Below are positions 35,280-47,726 of a stretch of 64,000 nucleotides of DNA, piece after piece. The position numbers and the translations under genes are program-made. Under the pieces are notes generated by a model. It was not told the origin of the DNA and did not search any database. It saw nothing but the letters and a program-made list of their open reading frames with translations. Each line of letters begins with the position of its first letter. Position 1 is the stretch's first letter. Source of the stretch: Pilaira anomala (taxonomy: Eukaryota > Mucoromycota > Mucoromycetes > Mucorales > Mucoraceae); the NCBI GenBank assembly GCA_025716855.1, contig JAIXMQ010000091.1:1-64000 (forward strand), written 5' to 3'.

Positions 35280-36314
35280 GGTTTGTAGAATGAATATAAC
35301 AGAGAAGAAAAAAAAAAATATCACAATCCCCTACGATTGTGGGGATCAAATTCATTGAATTCAAGTCTACGTCATCATTAGATTGAATGTTTCTTCTTTC
35401 GACATTGGCTCTCCGGTTCAAAAGTATCGAAAAGGTAAATGCGGTTATGCATCAGGACGAGTTAAGAGAGAATCTCCATTGTTGGTTCTGGAAGCTGTCA
35501 AAAAAGAGAAAAGGTAGCTTTTTATGACTAAATAATTTTCTTTTACTCGCTTGAGATAGCCTTGTATTTCTCAAGTACCTTTTTCGATGATAATCTTTTT
35601 TGTCTTTGGAAAAAAACAACTTATTGAAATTATATTAACCACATCTAATGAACATATTGCTATATAACTATAGCATTGTAAAAATAACATCTGATTAACT
35701 TTGATCGATTATCGGTGCCTGTTAGCGCAACGGTGAACGCTAATGGTTTAGTCTTTTTATGATACTCTACAATTGTTTGATGTTTAAAAACACGGAATAC
35801 CGACATGATCAATTTTAACAATGTATCTTTTGTATATATTTACATGAGCATTATCTTATTTTTTTTTTAGTGTCTATGACATATAATCGGCCCAAACATC
35901 GGATGAGGATTTTTATTTCTAAACAAAAAGCTTTAGATAAAACACTGAACATTGAAGTTTTTCTACTTTTTGAAAAAGTAAATAAAGATATATTTTATTT
36001 ATTCTAAAGTATCGGATTGAACCAATATTAAGTCTGTGAGCAAATAGAACAGTTGCTAACCAAAAAGTTAAAGGAAAGGTAGGTAGCATTTGATAGCTCT
36101 TCACAGGGAATCGTATGGACTGCTAAATACCATTATCCAGTCACCGTGTAAAATTTGGCATCTAATTTAAGCCCAAACAAGGGGGGAGGACGAATATCAT
36201 GTAGATAAAAAAGAAAAAAGACAGGACAAGGTCAGGTTCAAAGTTTTCTTTTTTGTTTTCCTGTTATATCCTTTTATCAAAATCAAATAGACGCAAAAAA
36301 TAAATAAAAATAGA
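35280..36314. other. 1 kb divergent intergenic region
   Basis: Two overlapping inverted repeats lie just upstream of NDUFS4 (35321-35346). A 40-odd codon orphan open segment at about 35385-35515 on the plus strand (contains FDIGSPVQKYRKGKCGYASG) has no start and no recognised match. The rest is AT-rich without coding signal. Confidence 0.5.
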
Positions 36315-37762
36315 ATGTTATCTCGAAGCATAAAAAGCGTTTTAAAAAGTAGTAACCCAATTTTGGCAAGGACAAGTTCAGTTGCTTGTTTTCACCATTC
36401 AGCCAAGTTACTTGAAAAGAAGACAGCTCAATTGAAACAAGACTTTGGACCTTTCGACAAGTTAGCACAAGGTTTCAATGTGATAAAGTCAACCATTTTA
36501 AGCGCGCCACCACTTCAAAATTTAACGAGTCCTGCTATTGAGTCTATTCCTTTCACCGGCAAAGCCGAGAATTGGGAGGAAGCTGTCAAAGAAGCACAAA
36601 GTTTAGTGAGCTCTGCTGATCAAGAGAGAATTTTTGACCCTGTCAAGTTGATAGGTAAAGATTTATGGGAATTGAAGGGAAATATCACAAAGTTATTAGG
36701 TTCAGGACACCCGTTTATCAACACCATCGGGAAGCATTATCTTCAAGGTGACACCAATCGTATTCGTCCCTTACTAGTCCTTTTGATCGCCAAAGCAACC
36801 TGTCAAGCTGAAAAGAAGACTCCTCATCAACTTTTATTAGAAAACGGACACGATGAAAACGATGTGACCCAAGTCACTACAATCACAAACCCTATTTTAC
36901 CAACACAAAGACGTTTAGCAGAAATTAGTGAAATGATTTATACTGCTTCTTTACTTCATTATGATATTATCGATAACAATACAGATGTCGTCAATCCTGG
37001 ATTCGGTAATAAAATGGCAGTATTAGCTGGAGATTTCTTATTAGCTCGTGCATCGCTTGCATTAGCACAATTAAGAAAGGCTGAATGCATTGAATTAATA
37101 GCTACATGTATTGCTGATATTGTGGAAGGTGAATTCATGCAACTTCAAAACCCAGGTGAAAAAAATCCAGACGAAAAGAAAGCATTCGATTATTATATGG
37201 AGAAAGCTTACATGAAATCCGGTAGTTTGATCGCTCAGAGTTGTAAAGCTTCTTCTGTATTAGCTGGCTGTTCCAGAGATGTCACACAACTTACTTATGA
37301 TTATGGTAAACATTTGGGTATTGCATTCCAGGTAAAAAAAAACATAAATATAAATATATTAACATACTAATACTGTCAATAAATTAGTTATTTGATGATA
37401 TTCGATCATTCTCAAGTACTGCAGCTAATGTCAACAAAAAGGTAGCTTCAGATTGGATTAATGCACCAGTATTATTGGCTTGGGAGGAATTTTCAGAGTT
37501 AGGTCCTTTAATTAAACGTGAATTTTCAGAGGAAGGAGATATTGAGAAGGTACTGTATATTTATATGTGTTAGCTTAAATACTAAGATCTCTTTATATAG
37601 GCCCGAGTTTTGGTTTACAAGAGTAGTGGATTAAAAAAGACGCTCACTTTAGCAAATCAACATGTAGAATCAGCCATTGCATCCATAGATAAGCTTCCTT
37701 CTTCCGAAGCGAAGTCAGCATTAATTCAGCTGGCTAGAAACTTACCAACCAGAAAAGATTAG
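36315..37762 (+). CDS. Coq1-like trans-prenyl diphosphate synthase with degenerate catalytic motifs
   Basis: Homologous to the enzyme making the polyprenyl tail of ubiquinone in mitochondria. Exons are 36315-37331, 37388-37549 and 37601-37762 (446 residues). The N terminus is a plausible presequence (MLSRSIKSVLKSSN). The fold is well kept: RIRPLLVLLIAKAT, LPTQRRLAEISEMIYTASL, NKMAVLAGDFLLARA and VEGEFMQLQNP. The catalytic signatures are not. The first Asp-rich motif reads LHYDIIDNN instead of LHDDVID followed by an Arg pair. The second reads LFDDIRSF. The usual GKR before IRP is TNR. This points to a non-catalytic partner like Dlp1 or PDSS2, though overall it looks closer to Coq1. Confidence 0.85.
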
Positions 37763-37926
37763 ATTATTTTCTTTTGTGTAAATAGAATTTAGCATTTACA
37801 TTTGTATATCAAACAAATAAAAAAAGACATATCCTCAGTCACATCCGTGACATGGCTTATTATTTGAAAAGCACATAAATAAAAAAATTTTCTGCATTTT
37901 TCTATTGAAGTAAATTCAAAACTACA

Positions 37927-40900
37927 ATGGATCAAGTCCTTAATGACTTAATTGACGAAATAGCGCTAGAAGGCGGCGAAGGTAAAGCTTTTTTATTAGA
38001 ATGTCTCGGGAATAAAGATATTGAAAAAAATAGACTTTAGGTTGTACGGTTGAGCAATTGTTTTTGTTCACAAAACACTTATTAGTAAAGTCACTTGAAA
38101 CTGAAACGTTAAACCGAGATATTTGTTTTGATGATAAATATAAAGCTTATCTTTGGACTCAAATACGAACAATCGACCAACTAGTAGTTACAGAGGTAAA
38201 TAATTATATTTACTTTTAAAACAACAGTAAAAAAATAATAACAACGTTTTTCCCATTCACTTTAAATACTTCTAGAATGGAATAGCTATCGATCCTTCCA
38301 AAATAACCTTTGAGGAATTGCGATTGAAAGCGGAAACGAGTCAAATTGTAATAAAAGCTAGTAAAGACTCTCAAGAGCATAATATTTATGGAAGTTTAAA
38401 GGTAACCGAGAAAAAAATTTCATGCAAAATTCTTTTTGAAATTAATTATTTTTACACAGACCGCAAAAAAGAGTTTAACAGATAATCATCAATTAGTTCT
38501 ATCTACAATAGCGAAAAGTAGAAATCAGGGAATAAACCAATACAAATTAGGAGAAGTACTCAATATGGACTCGAAAACTATATTTTACTATCTCAAGAAA
38601 CTCGAGAGTTTAGGTTTAATGTAACTATATGTTTTCATTGACTATTTTCTATTAAAGGAATTAACCGTCTATATATAGTGTAAGAGAAACTGTTTATGTA
38701 GACAAAATGAGTACACGTATCATCTTTTTGAAAAGATTTGCTGAACAGAAAGAAGATACGACTGTATACCGTGTAGGAGAATTCAAAGATGATTGTATTA
38801 AGCAACTGACAAAAGCAAAGCATAACATGATGACGTTAAAAGAACTTGTTATTGCTATGGTAATTTGAAAAAAAATAGTTAAACCATGATTTTATCTCTT
38901 TTTATTTTTTTTTTTCTAAAAATACATCAATTATAGGGATTTGTAACAGCACGACAAACACGATGGGCTAGAATAAAAATTAATAAATTACATGATGAAG
39001 GCGTCATTGAAAAATTCATTGCTTCTGGTGATAGGACAAAAGCATCTGTTCGACTTCCAAAGACACTCAATACTATATCAACAAACCCAGCACCTATGGA
39101 AGAATATACCTCTCCTATCGAATATAAAGAACACTTCCTTCGAGATTTACCAGGCGATTACCAATTCTACCAAGATCTCATTGCTGCCAATGAAAAAGGG
39201 TTGGTACGACAAGATCTTGTAGATAAACACCCCGAACTTGATCCGAACGCCTTTAAAACATTCTTTGAAAATGCTGCTTCACAACCAGCAGTTGAAGAAG
39301 TTACGAAATATTTGATTTACAGAGCTGAAGAATTAGTCGGTAGAAGTCGTATTTACCGATATTTCTCTTATGAAGGCTGGAAGAAGTTTAACGAAAAGTT
39401 AGGAAACAAGATAACCGCCCCTCGTGCAAAACTTGAAATAGTAAAACAAAATCTGGTAGAACCATCATCAATCGATTATATCGGTAAATCTTATGCATGT
39501 CTTCCTAAAACGAAGGTTTCAACAAGTCGATTAAAAACTAAAAAGAATGACGTTAGTGATGAAGAAGATGAATACGATCTTGCATCAAATACACGAGCGA
39601 AAAAGACGAAAAAGGATATGGATAAGACTGTAGATTTAATTGAATCTTCGCCGCAGCTAGTTTCAAATCCTGAATCTTCGCCACCCGCTTCAAATCTTGA
39701 GTCTGTGACGAAACGAACGACACGTAAAAGAAGAGTTCAGACAAAAGATTCAAATGAGACGCCACTTCAATCAGATACAACTTTAGAACCTGTAGCCAAA
39801 CGAGTAACGCGAAGAAGGACAGATAAAGTTGAACCTCATCCTCAACCAAATCCACTTCCTGACTCAATTAGCACACCAGAACCACAAAAAGGAAAAACAC
39901 TATTATCTTACTTTGGAAGAAAACAACCAGAAGCATCCGTAGAGCAAGTAGAACTAACTATTCCAACACCGGTTTCCTCGAGTACGCCTGAAACAATTGA
40001 AACAGAACCAGTTTCCAAAGAGTCATCACCAGAAGAATCTCAAACGTCTAGTAAAGAAAATTCAGTTCAAGCAACGTCGATTGAAATACAATCAAATATC
40101 CAATTCATTGATTATAACGCTCCTGAACCACCGAAACGTAAAAGAAAAAGAGGATTTACAGCCGAACTAAACAGCACAAAGTTACGCCGTGAGAAGATTT
40201 TACTTGACATGATGGAAGAACAACCTATTCGAGAGCTAAATACCGACGCTTGCATTGAATTCAACAAAATCGAAACTGCTTTATCGGGTGGTCAAAAGAT
40301 GGCGGTTCTTACATTTAATAAAATGGCCAAACAACTACACGCAGAAAAGAAGTTGAAGGTTCATGTCAGTACCGTTCAAAAATTATACGGACTTACAGAG
40401 ATTAAAACCTTCTTGTTACATTCAAGTCTTACTCCTGAAAGTGAAGAAGTAAAACAGTTTATTGCTTTATATAGTCATGAGAAGGCTCCACCCGTTAGAA
40501 AACGTAAAGAGTTTAAGAAGGTTGAGGTACAAGATTTCCCAATGATGGCATACGAAAAGCCGAAGGAACAAAAGCTTGCATTGAAATATGGATGGGTTAA
40601 ATCGAAATGGATTCGAGCCAAAAAATTACATGAAAAACTGATAGAGTATTACTTAACTTTAGATCACAATGATAATACAGTAGACATGACTGAATTTACA
40701 AAGCGTATGCCTATTCAACTGTTGTGTCATGTTTGCTGTAATTTACCTTATGAAGAAGAGGAATTTACTGATTTCTTAGATGTTGAAGACAATAGAAGTA
40801 TTCCATTATGCGAGCTTCCAGAAAATATTCAACAATATATCTTTCAGTTCAAATCAAGAATTCGATATTTTGTTACACTTCAAATTCGTATTTTGGAACA

Positions 40901-43463
40901 ACTTGGTGTTATAGAACCTATACGCGGTAAAGACATTGATAGCCGTGTTATTGCCCCAAAATATAGATTGAGTGAAGAAGGTCTCATTCGTGACTATGCT
41001 TTTAAGGACCGTGCTATTGTAAGTGTGCTACCCTTAAAAACTCTAGACGATGTGCATCATTTTTGGGAGGAGTTATATCATGTGTGTATGCACCCTACTC
41101 GCATTCGTACTGACCAAGATGAAAATGAGCTTATGGAAAGTAGCGATAAAAACGACCCTATTTATAATATCCATGGTAGAAAAGGCTGGGCGATTGATCT
41201 CGTACTTCCGCCTAAACTGAAAAAATTCTTGGACTCATTTGTTGATTTCGAGAACAAGACAATACGTTCAGACAGTATTGCACTAAGAGCTTATTTGAGG
41301 AAAGAGACTGGATTAACCACGAAACGAATCCGAGACTATTATCAAGGATTGTTTGGTGCGTTCGATAAAGCAAAAAAAGCTGAAGAGAAACGAAAAGCTC
41401 GGGAAGAAAGACAACTGAAAATACCTTTCGATCCTACTATCAACGAGTTGATGTTGGCGTCTTTTGAAAAACGTAAAGTAGATGCTGATATTCAGAAATC
41501 AAGAGAGGTGGGGCCATTTATACAATCTACATTTATTGGTAGTAGAAGATTTAGAAAACTGAGATTGCGCGTAGAGCCTGGTCGAGACCAACTTCATACT
41601 GATAGTGAGTATAGTTAAAATATTATGATATATTAATATTTATCTAACTTCAACTGAAGATGGTGGCTCCAAACGTTTATTTCATAACTTTACTGAGCAT
41701 GAAAAAGATTTAGTATTATACTCGTATTGTATTATGAAGAGTAGAGGAAAACGTTCTAGGTTCCTTTGGGGACCTGTAACTAGGAGTCTAACAAATCGAA
41801 CAGCGGAACAATGCCGACGTGTATTAAACTCGATGCTTTTCCATCAACCTGAATTAAAAATTACTATTGAAAGATTGATATCTAAATGGGAGAGATATTA
41901 TACGGAGGGGATAGAAAGACAAGAAATTGTAGACGAAGATCCGTGGGACACATTGAATTTTGATCTTCCATCATTTTTAGAATATTTTTTCCGGAGACTA
42001 ATGGACGAAGAGACGTAAGTGAGAACCTTTTGGACTTTGGCAAGATATTTACTAATATACTTTGTTTCTAGACAATCTAACGTAGTACCAAAATATCTGT
42101 TACCACTTCAATATAAAGATCTGTCTGCATATTTTCAAATTCTTCGGGATGAAGAACATATTCTCAAATTGAAAAAAGAGACAGATGATCAATCCATATC
42201 AGTGAATGCATTTAATAATAGTACTTTTGATGCACCACGACAATTTGTGGAATTACAGAATGAAAATATCTCTACCGAGTTGATTAAAACATTGATCAAG
42301 GTGATTTAATAGTTGCAATTTAGGGAAGAACATGTTATTGACTCCTTTTTAGATGCTGCTTGTAGCGCCAGACGATTTGTATGATGCTTCCAAGGCATAC
42401 AAAGTAATAAGCCAGTACCCTTTGCAAATTATTGAAAATGCACTGGATGACTTACAACTGAGGGGTTTGATTATTAAATCTAAATCAGGTTATGATAGAA
42501 TTCCCGGTAGAGCATATAATGTTTCGGAAAAGTAAGTTCATTATACGTTACGTAAAATTTGATATGTTTACTGAAAGAACAATTACCTAAAGGTATCTCA
42601 AACTCTCGGAAGGCATTGTTCCATTCGGATTATTTGATAATGCTAGGATTCACTATGATGCTATAGTAAAAAATGAAACGTTAGACCTAAAGAACCCAAA
42701 TAATGGTGCGGTGGCCTCAACACTTGATTTACTATCACAAGGAAAGGTACATATTAATACATATAAGCGTTTAATAAGTTATACATGAACCTCATACCTA
42801 TACAGATTACACTAGATATAAAAAACAGAAGCAGATTTTTCAAAGCGAAAGAATCATTAAGTTATCCAAAAAGATCGGCAGGTTTGTACACAAATTATAG
42901 CTTTTTCGAATATTCACTTACACATTTCTTATCTTGCAGTAACACTTAGTAGAAGTTATATCTATAAAGGTCTAGAATTAGTTTTAAAAAAGACATGTAC
43001 GCTATCAGCCGTGGAAGAAGTTAATAAACCCAAATACCTTGATGTCAAAATTACATTGCCTAGCTTAACCCTGATAGAGGACTATCTGCAAGAATTGGAG
43101 CAGGAGGATAGATTAGCCAGAGACGTTTATGACATTGTACATAGTTTCAAGCATAACGGAGCATCTTTTGATGACATTATGACACATATTGGATACAGCC
43201 ATGACAAAAGGAATGTTTCTGATACGCTTTACAGTCTTATTTATCATGAGCCACCAATAATTCGAATTGTCGGTTTTAAGCAACTGCAATACGTGGCTTC
43301 AGAATTTTCTGCTTGTTGGTTTTTAAAAAATGGAGAAGATGATACTTTACTCAACCCATTAATGTGGAATGATTTATCAGGCAATATTATTGAATCTGCA
43401 TTGGATGGTTTTTCAAAGGCTGTCATAAGTCATATTTTGACATTTCCTGGTATTTCTCACGTA

Positions 43464-43498
<35 letters not shown>

Positions 43499-43787
43499 AT
43501 ATATTAAAAACGTTCAGACATATCTAATATATTAGTTTTTAAAATAGGCCAATTTAATCAAAAAATTTGAAGGTTTCTTTTCTGGATATGAACTCTATAT
43601 CCTAATGCGCTATCTAGTAGATACAAATACAGTGATTGCAAAAACTGTACAACAAGAATATCGACCTAAAAAAGTGTCTATTTTCGGGAAGAGACAACTC
43701 GTAACTATACCTCGTTCAACAGGCTTAATGAATAGTAATGAAATCACTTTTTACTGGCTATCAAATGATTATTATCTTTCGAAATAA
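37927..43787 (+). CDS. TFC3: TFIIIC large subunit, B-block binding (Tfc3 / tau138)
   Basis: Binds the B box of tRNA genes and recruits TFIIIB for RNA polymerase III. Thirteen exons: 37927-37981, 38041-38195, 38276-38401, 38460-38620, 38679-38859, 38937-41604, 41660-42014, 42072-42300, 42353-42531, 42593-42746, 42806-42881, 42940-43460, 43548-43787; together 1699 residues in one frame. A B-block winged helix lies near residues 113-170 (LTDNHQLVLSTIAK, LGEVLNMDSKTIFYYLKKLE). Residues 390-560 are a charged, Ser/Thr-rich linker. Further winged-helix segments and a Myb-like stretch (RSLTNRTAEQCRRVLNS) follow. Introns at the 3' end lack the long homopolymers common elsewhere in the window. Family call firm; sub-domain limits are approximate. 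Confidence 0.9.
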
Positions 43788-44609
43788 ATAAAACACTAAA
43801 TGAAATGAAGGACTTCTTGTTTATCATATTTTGTAGCAAGTGTTAAGTAGAAGCACGTAAAAAAAAGTCACAGCCTAATTGTAAACTTGTATATAATATA
43901 TATTTTTTTTTTTTTAGAAATATATACATATTCATAAAATTTATATAAACTTATTTGATCATATATGAAATTTTTCATTTTTTCTATGATATGTTAGTTA
44001 AAAACTTTCATGATTATTATTATTATTATTCCAGAGCGAAATTTTTTGTTTGTTATAAACATTGAAAAAAAAAAAGGTTTTTTCTGGTTTCAGAAAAACT
44101 TATTTAGGTTTTGATAGGATCGTTACACAACTGAAAAAGAATAGGCTGATTAAAATTATTTTTTTCATCCTATTAAAGATTAGGCATAATTTAATAGATT
44201 TCCGCTGAGATAGACTTTCTTATTCTGGACAACAGATATTCGATAAAGAATTACACAAGTATGCATTTAGTTCATTTATAACTAGATAATTAAGATTTAC
44301 CACCATCAATAATAATAAAAAAGAAACATAAACAGATAAAATCAAATGAAACAAAAAACCTGGTCTAATATGATTGCTTTAAAGTGACAACGTAATGGTA
44401 GCGGTATCTGATAATCAAACAAAAAAAAAAATGTCTCAATTGAAATAAAGGGCATTTATAATCCGTCTTTTTGGATCTAACTCTTTTTCTTCCTTCTTCT
44501 TAATCTTGTCAAACAATTCTTTTTTATACCCATTTTTTAAGCGAAAAAAAAAATTTTTTTTTCTCCCTATCTCTCTCACTTTTTTTTTGCCTTGAAATAT
44601 TTCAAATAA
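43788..44609. other. Intergenic region between TFC3 and PRM10
   Basis: About 820 bp of AT-rich DNA with short T and A runs (43901-43915, 44065-44076, 44545-44563) and a TTA repeat near 44016-44031. No coding frame is supported. It should hold the PRM10 promoter; a pyrimidine-rich patch at 44562-44589 precedes the start codon. Confidence 0.55.
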
Positions 44610-47282
44610 ATGGATAATATCTTTAGAAGGAACACAAAAAATAAATCTAATCAACAAACAAATACAAATGAAAACAATAGTAATTCAAGCTCTATCATAA
44701 ATGAAGAGCTTGATATTTTCAAACAAGATGCCGATATTTCTTCACCTAAATCATCAAATAGACGGCCAACGCTCAGCGATCACCACTCAGCCTCTTGGCC
44801 AAGGCTTCCCGAAATCGCCATCACTACAAGTCATGATTCACATACTAGTTTTAGACCTTTAGTAGCTTATCCTGAATTTTCAACAACAATGCCAATAGAA
44901 AGTATGAAAATCATTTAGTGATAATACATTTTTCTTTTTTTTTCTAAAAAAAAAAAAAAATAATAATAATAACATTTGTGGGAAACTATTTCTCATATCA
45001 TTTTAGATATGGAATCCGAAAGCGATACAGAAGTAAACGATGATACCAAATATCCACTATCGAAAGCTATTTCTTTTGACAATATGGCATCTTCATCTGT
45101 ACCAAGCAGTCAATTACCATCACTCAACAACGATCATCACAAACCAGAATTTATACCAGATGATTCAGAGGCCAATTCTTTAGTAGAGGCTGCGCTAGAT
45201 AAAGATGAAGCTAAAGACAGACATGTGAGGTTCCAAGACCACGTTGTTGAATCTGCTGCATTGGTTCAACGTATGCTGAGCGTGAAAAGAGGCTCTATTC
45301 AGATTACACATGACCCATTACAAGCCGCTATTCAAAATCGACATGAGAATCGCATCGAAGAAGAAGAAATCAGTCTAGAACCCATGCATCCAACCTTAGG
45401 TGGAGGTAGTGTCTTGGCAAGTTTAATGAAATTAGAGGCTTCCCGCATGCAAGAAAGCCCTAATAAAAAGAAAAAGCGCTCTAAAGTAAATGTTTAATTC
45501 TATTTGATATATAAATAGTTTAATATACTCATGTTTTTTTTTAAAAAAAAAAAGGAACGAAGATCTCTTACTTTAAAACCCAAGAAAAAGAGACCCGTAT
45601 CGCTTATCGATTTCCCGATCAAAGCAGCCAGTACAGATAGCTTACTTCCAGAACCCGGGACGAAAAAGTCATTACGGCCTCCTCTCGCGAGCCGACCTAG
45701 CTGGTTATCAGAGGTAGCATCCAATAAGCACTTGGTGCCTACGCTACAAAAGAGAAAGAAAAACACACCTGCACAATCGCGTCGAAACTCCAACGACAGT
45801 ATGTTCACCACCGCATCACAATTTGAGCCCATCACGTTGGAAGATCGAATTCAGATCACATTTGAGATCGCTAACATCTTGCAAAAGCAAGAGTTTTTAC
45901 GAAAGTTGTGTCGGTCTTTGATGCTGTATGGGTGTCCAGCGCATCGTATAGAGCATGCGATGCATCGTGTATCTCGTACACTCTCTGTAGAAGCTGAATA
46001 TATCTATATGCCAAGCGTGATGTTGGTCACCTTTATGGATTCCACAACACATACAACCGAAACTCACTTTATTCGACAAACCCAGACTTTTGAAATGCAT
46101 CGATTATCAGATATATACCGTCTTGAAAAACTCGTCTCACATGGTGAAGTCTCTGTAGACGAAGCGCTTGAGTTTATTGATAAAGTTTATAACCAACCTC
46201 CACTTTATCCAATTTGGATATCCCCATTCGTTTATGCAGTTGCTGCCTTTGCTGGTTGTATTTTATTTTTCGGTGGTCGTTGGCAAGAAGCCGGTGTATC
46301 TGCTGCACTTGGAAGTAAAGATTAAAATATATTTTAAAATCAAATTAGATATAAAATTAACTTTTTTTTTTTTTTTTTGTATAGTATTCTTTGCTACCAA
46401 TGAACTTTTCTCTAGATCCGTTTCTAGTTTTCAACCCATTTGGGAGATCACAGTGTGTATTATGATTGGATTTGTAGCCAGAGGACTTACAAAATACGGA
46501 TTCTGTTTCACACCCATTGCATTTTCTTCCTTCATTATCGTGTTACCGGGATACCCAATGGCAGTTGCCGTGATTGAACTCGTTTCGCGTCAATTAGTGA
46601 GTGGCGTGGTACGGATGGTGTATGCGATCATCTTTTCTTTTTTACTGGGTTATGGTGTCTCTATGGGTTCCGAACTGTATATCGCGATTGATAAAGATAC
46701 AAGCTTGATTCAATCGGAAGCATGTAATTTAGCCAATAATGCAACCACGTGTATATCCAGTGTATCCCCATGGTTTAAGTTCTTGATGGTACCGATGTTT
46801 GCCATGGCATTTTGTGTGTTCTTAAAAGCTAGGTTACCGAGATGGCCAATCATGGGACTCGTAGCGGCCTTTGGGTATACGATCAATTACTCACTGTCGT
46901 GTTGGGCTCATGCGCCTACACAGATCTTACAGGTCGTACCTGCGTTTGGGTTAGGACTGGTAGGTAATTTGTTATCGAAATTCACAGGCCAGATGTCGTT
47001 TGATGCAGTTTTGATTGGCGTGTTTTATTTGGTGCCGAGTAATTTAGGGTTGAAAGCTGCTATTGGATTGTTTTCTACAAGTGAAGAAGTAGGTAACCAA
47101 GGAGCTGGATTTGCATTAGCTATGATTGAATCATCGATAGGTAAAGTATTATAGAGGATTATTTTAAGAGAGAGAATGATATTTATATTTATATTTCTTT
47201 AGGTATTACGTTGGGTCTATTCCTTGCTACATTAATTGTATACCCTAAAGGAACTCAACATACACCATTATTAAATTTATAA
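44610..47282 (+). CDS. PRM10: Prm10-like membrane protein with ThrE domain
   Basis: A multi-pass protein of the ThrE/DUF1212 family, related to bacterial threonine/serine exporters; fungal Prm10 has no firm transport assignment. Exons are 44610-44901, 45007-45485, 45555-46314, 46385-47140 and 47203-47282 (788 residues). The first 340 residues are hydrophilic, Ser- and Lys-rich and likely cytosolic. The ThrE domain starts around FLRKLCRSLMLYGCPAHRIE, with MPSVMLVTFMD and ISPFVYAVAAFAGCILFFGG, and continues through about ten hydrophobic spans, including FIIVLPGYPMAVAVIELVSR. The acceptor of exon 3 is preceded by T then A runs. The convergent DCP2 stop is 70 bp away. Confidence 0.87.
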
Positions 47283-47352
47283 ATAAATTAACAAAAAAAA
47301 AACAGATATTTATTTTTTTTTTTTTCCCTTCTTCTTTTTAAAGAGAGGCTAT

Positions 47353-47692
47353 TTAGTCTGAATAATTTGAATAATGGTTGGATTGAGATTGGAGAAATAC
47401 TTCTAACGGATTCATTGATTGTTGTTGAGGAGGTGTTTGCTCTTTAGGTTTTCCTTGTAATACACTAAGAAGAGAGTTTCTACGTAAATTATCCGTATTG
47501 GCAGGATGAGGAGGAGGAGAGGAATGAGTTGAGTCCATACCGCTTCCTTTATTCGCTTTCAATAATTCTTCAACGAATGAAGCACGATGAGCTGAACTAA
47601 CTTGAGGAGATTGTTGTTGTTCTTGTTGTTCTTGTTGTTGTTGCTGTTGTTGCTGTTGTTGCTGCTGTTGTTGCTGCTGATGTTGCTGCTGA

Positions 47693-47726
<34 letters not shown>

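Noticed and set aside
35718..35760. tRNA-like stretch with A-box-like TAGCGCAACGG and a D-arm-like AGCG/CGCT stem
   Set aside because: No anticodon stem, no B box and no closing acceptor stem downstream; most likely chance.
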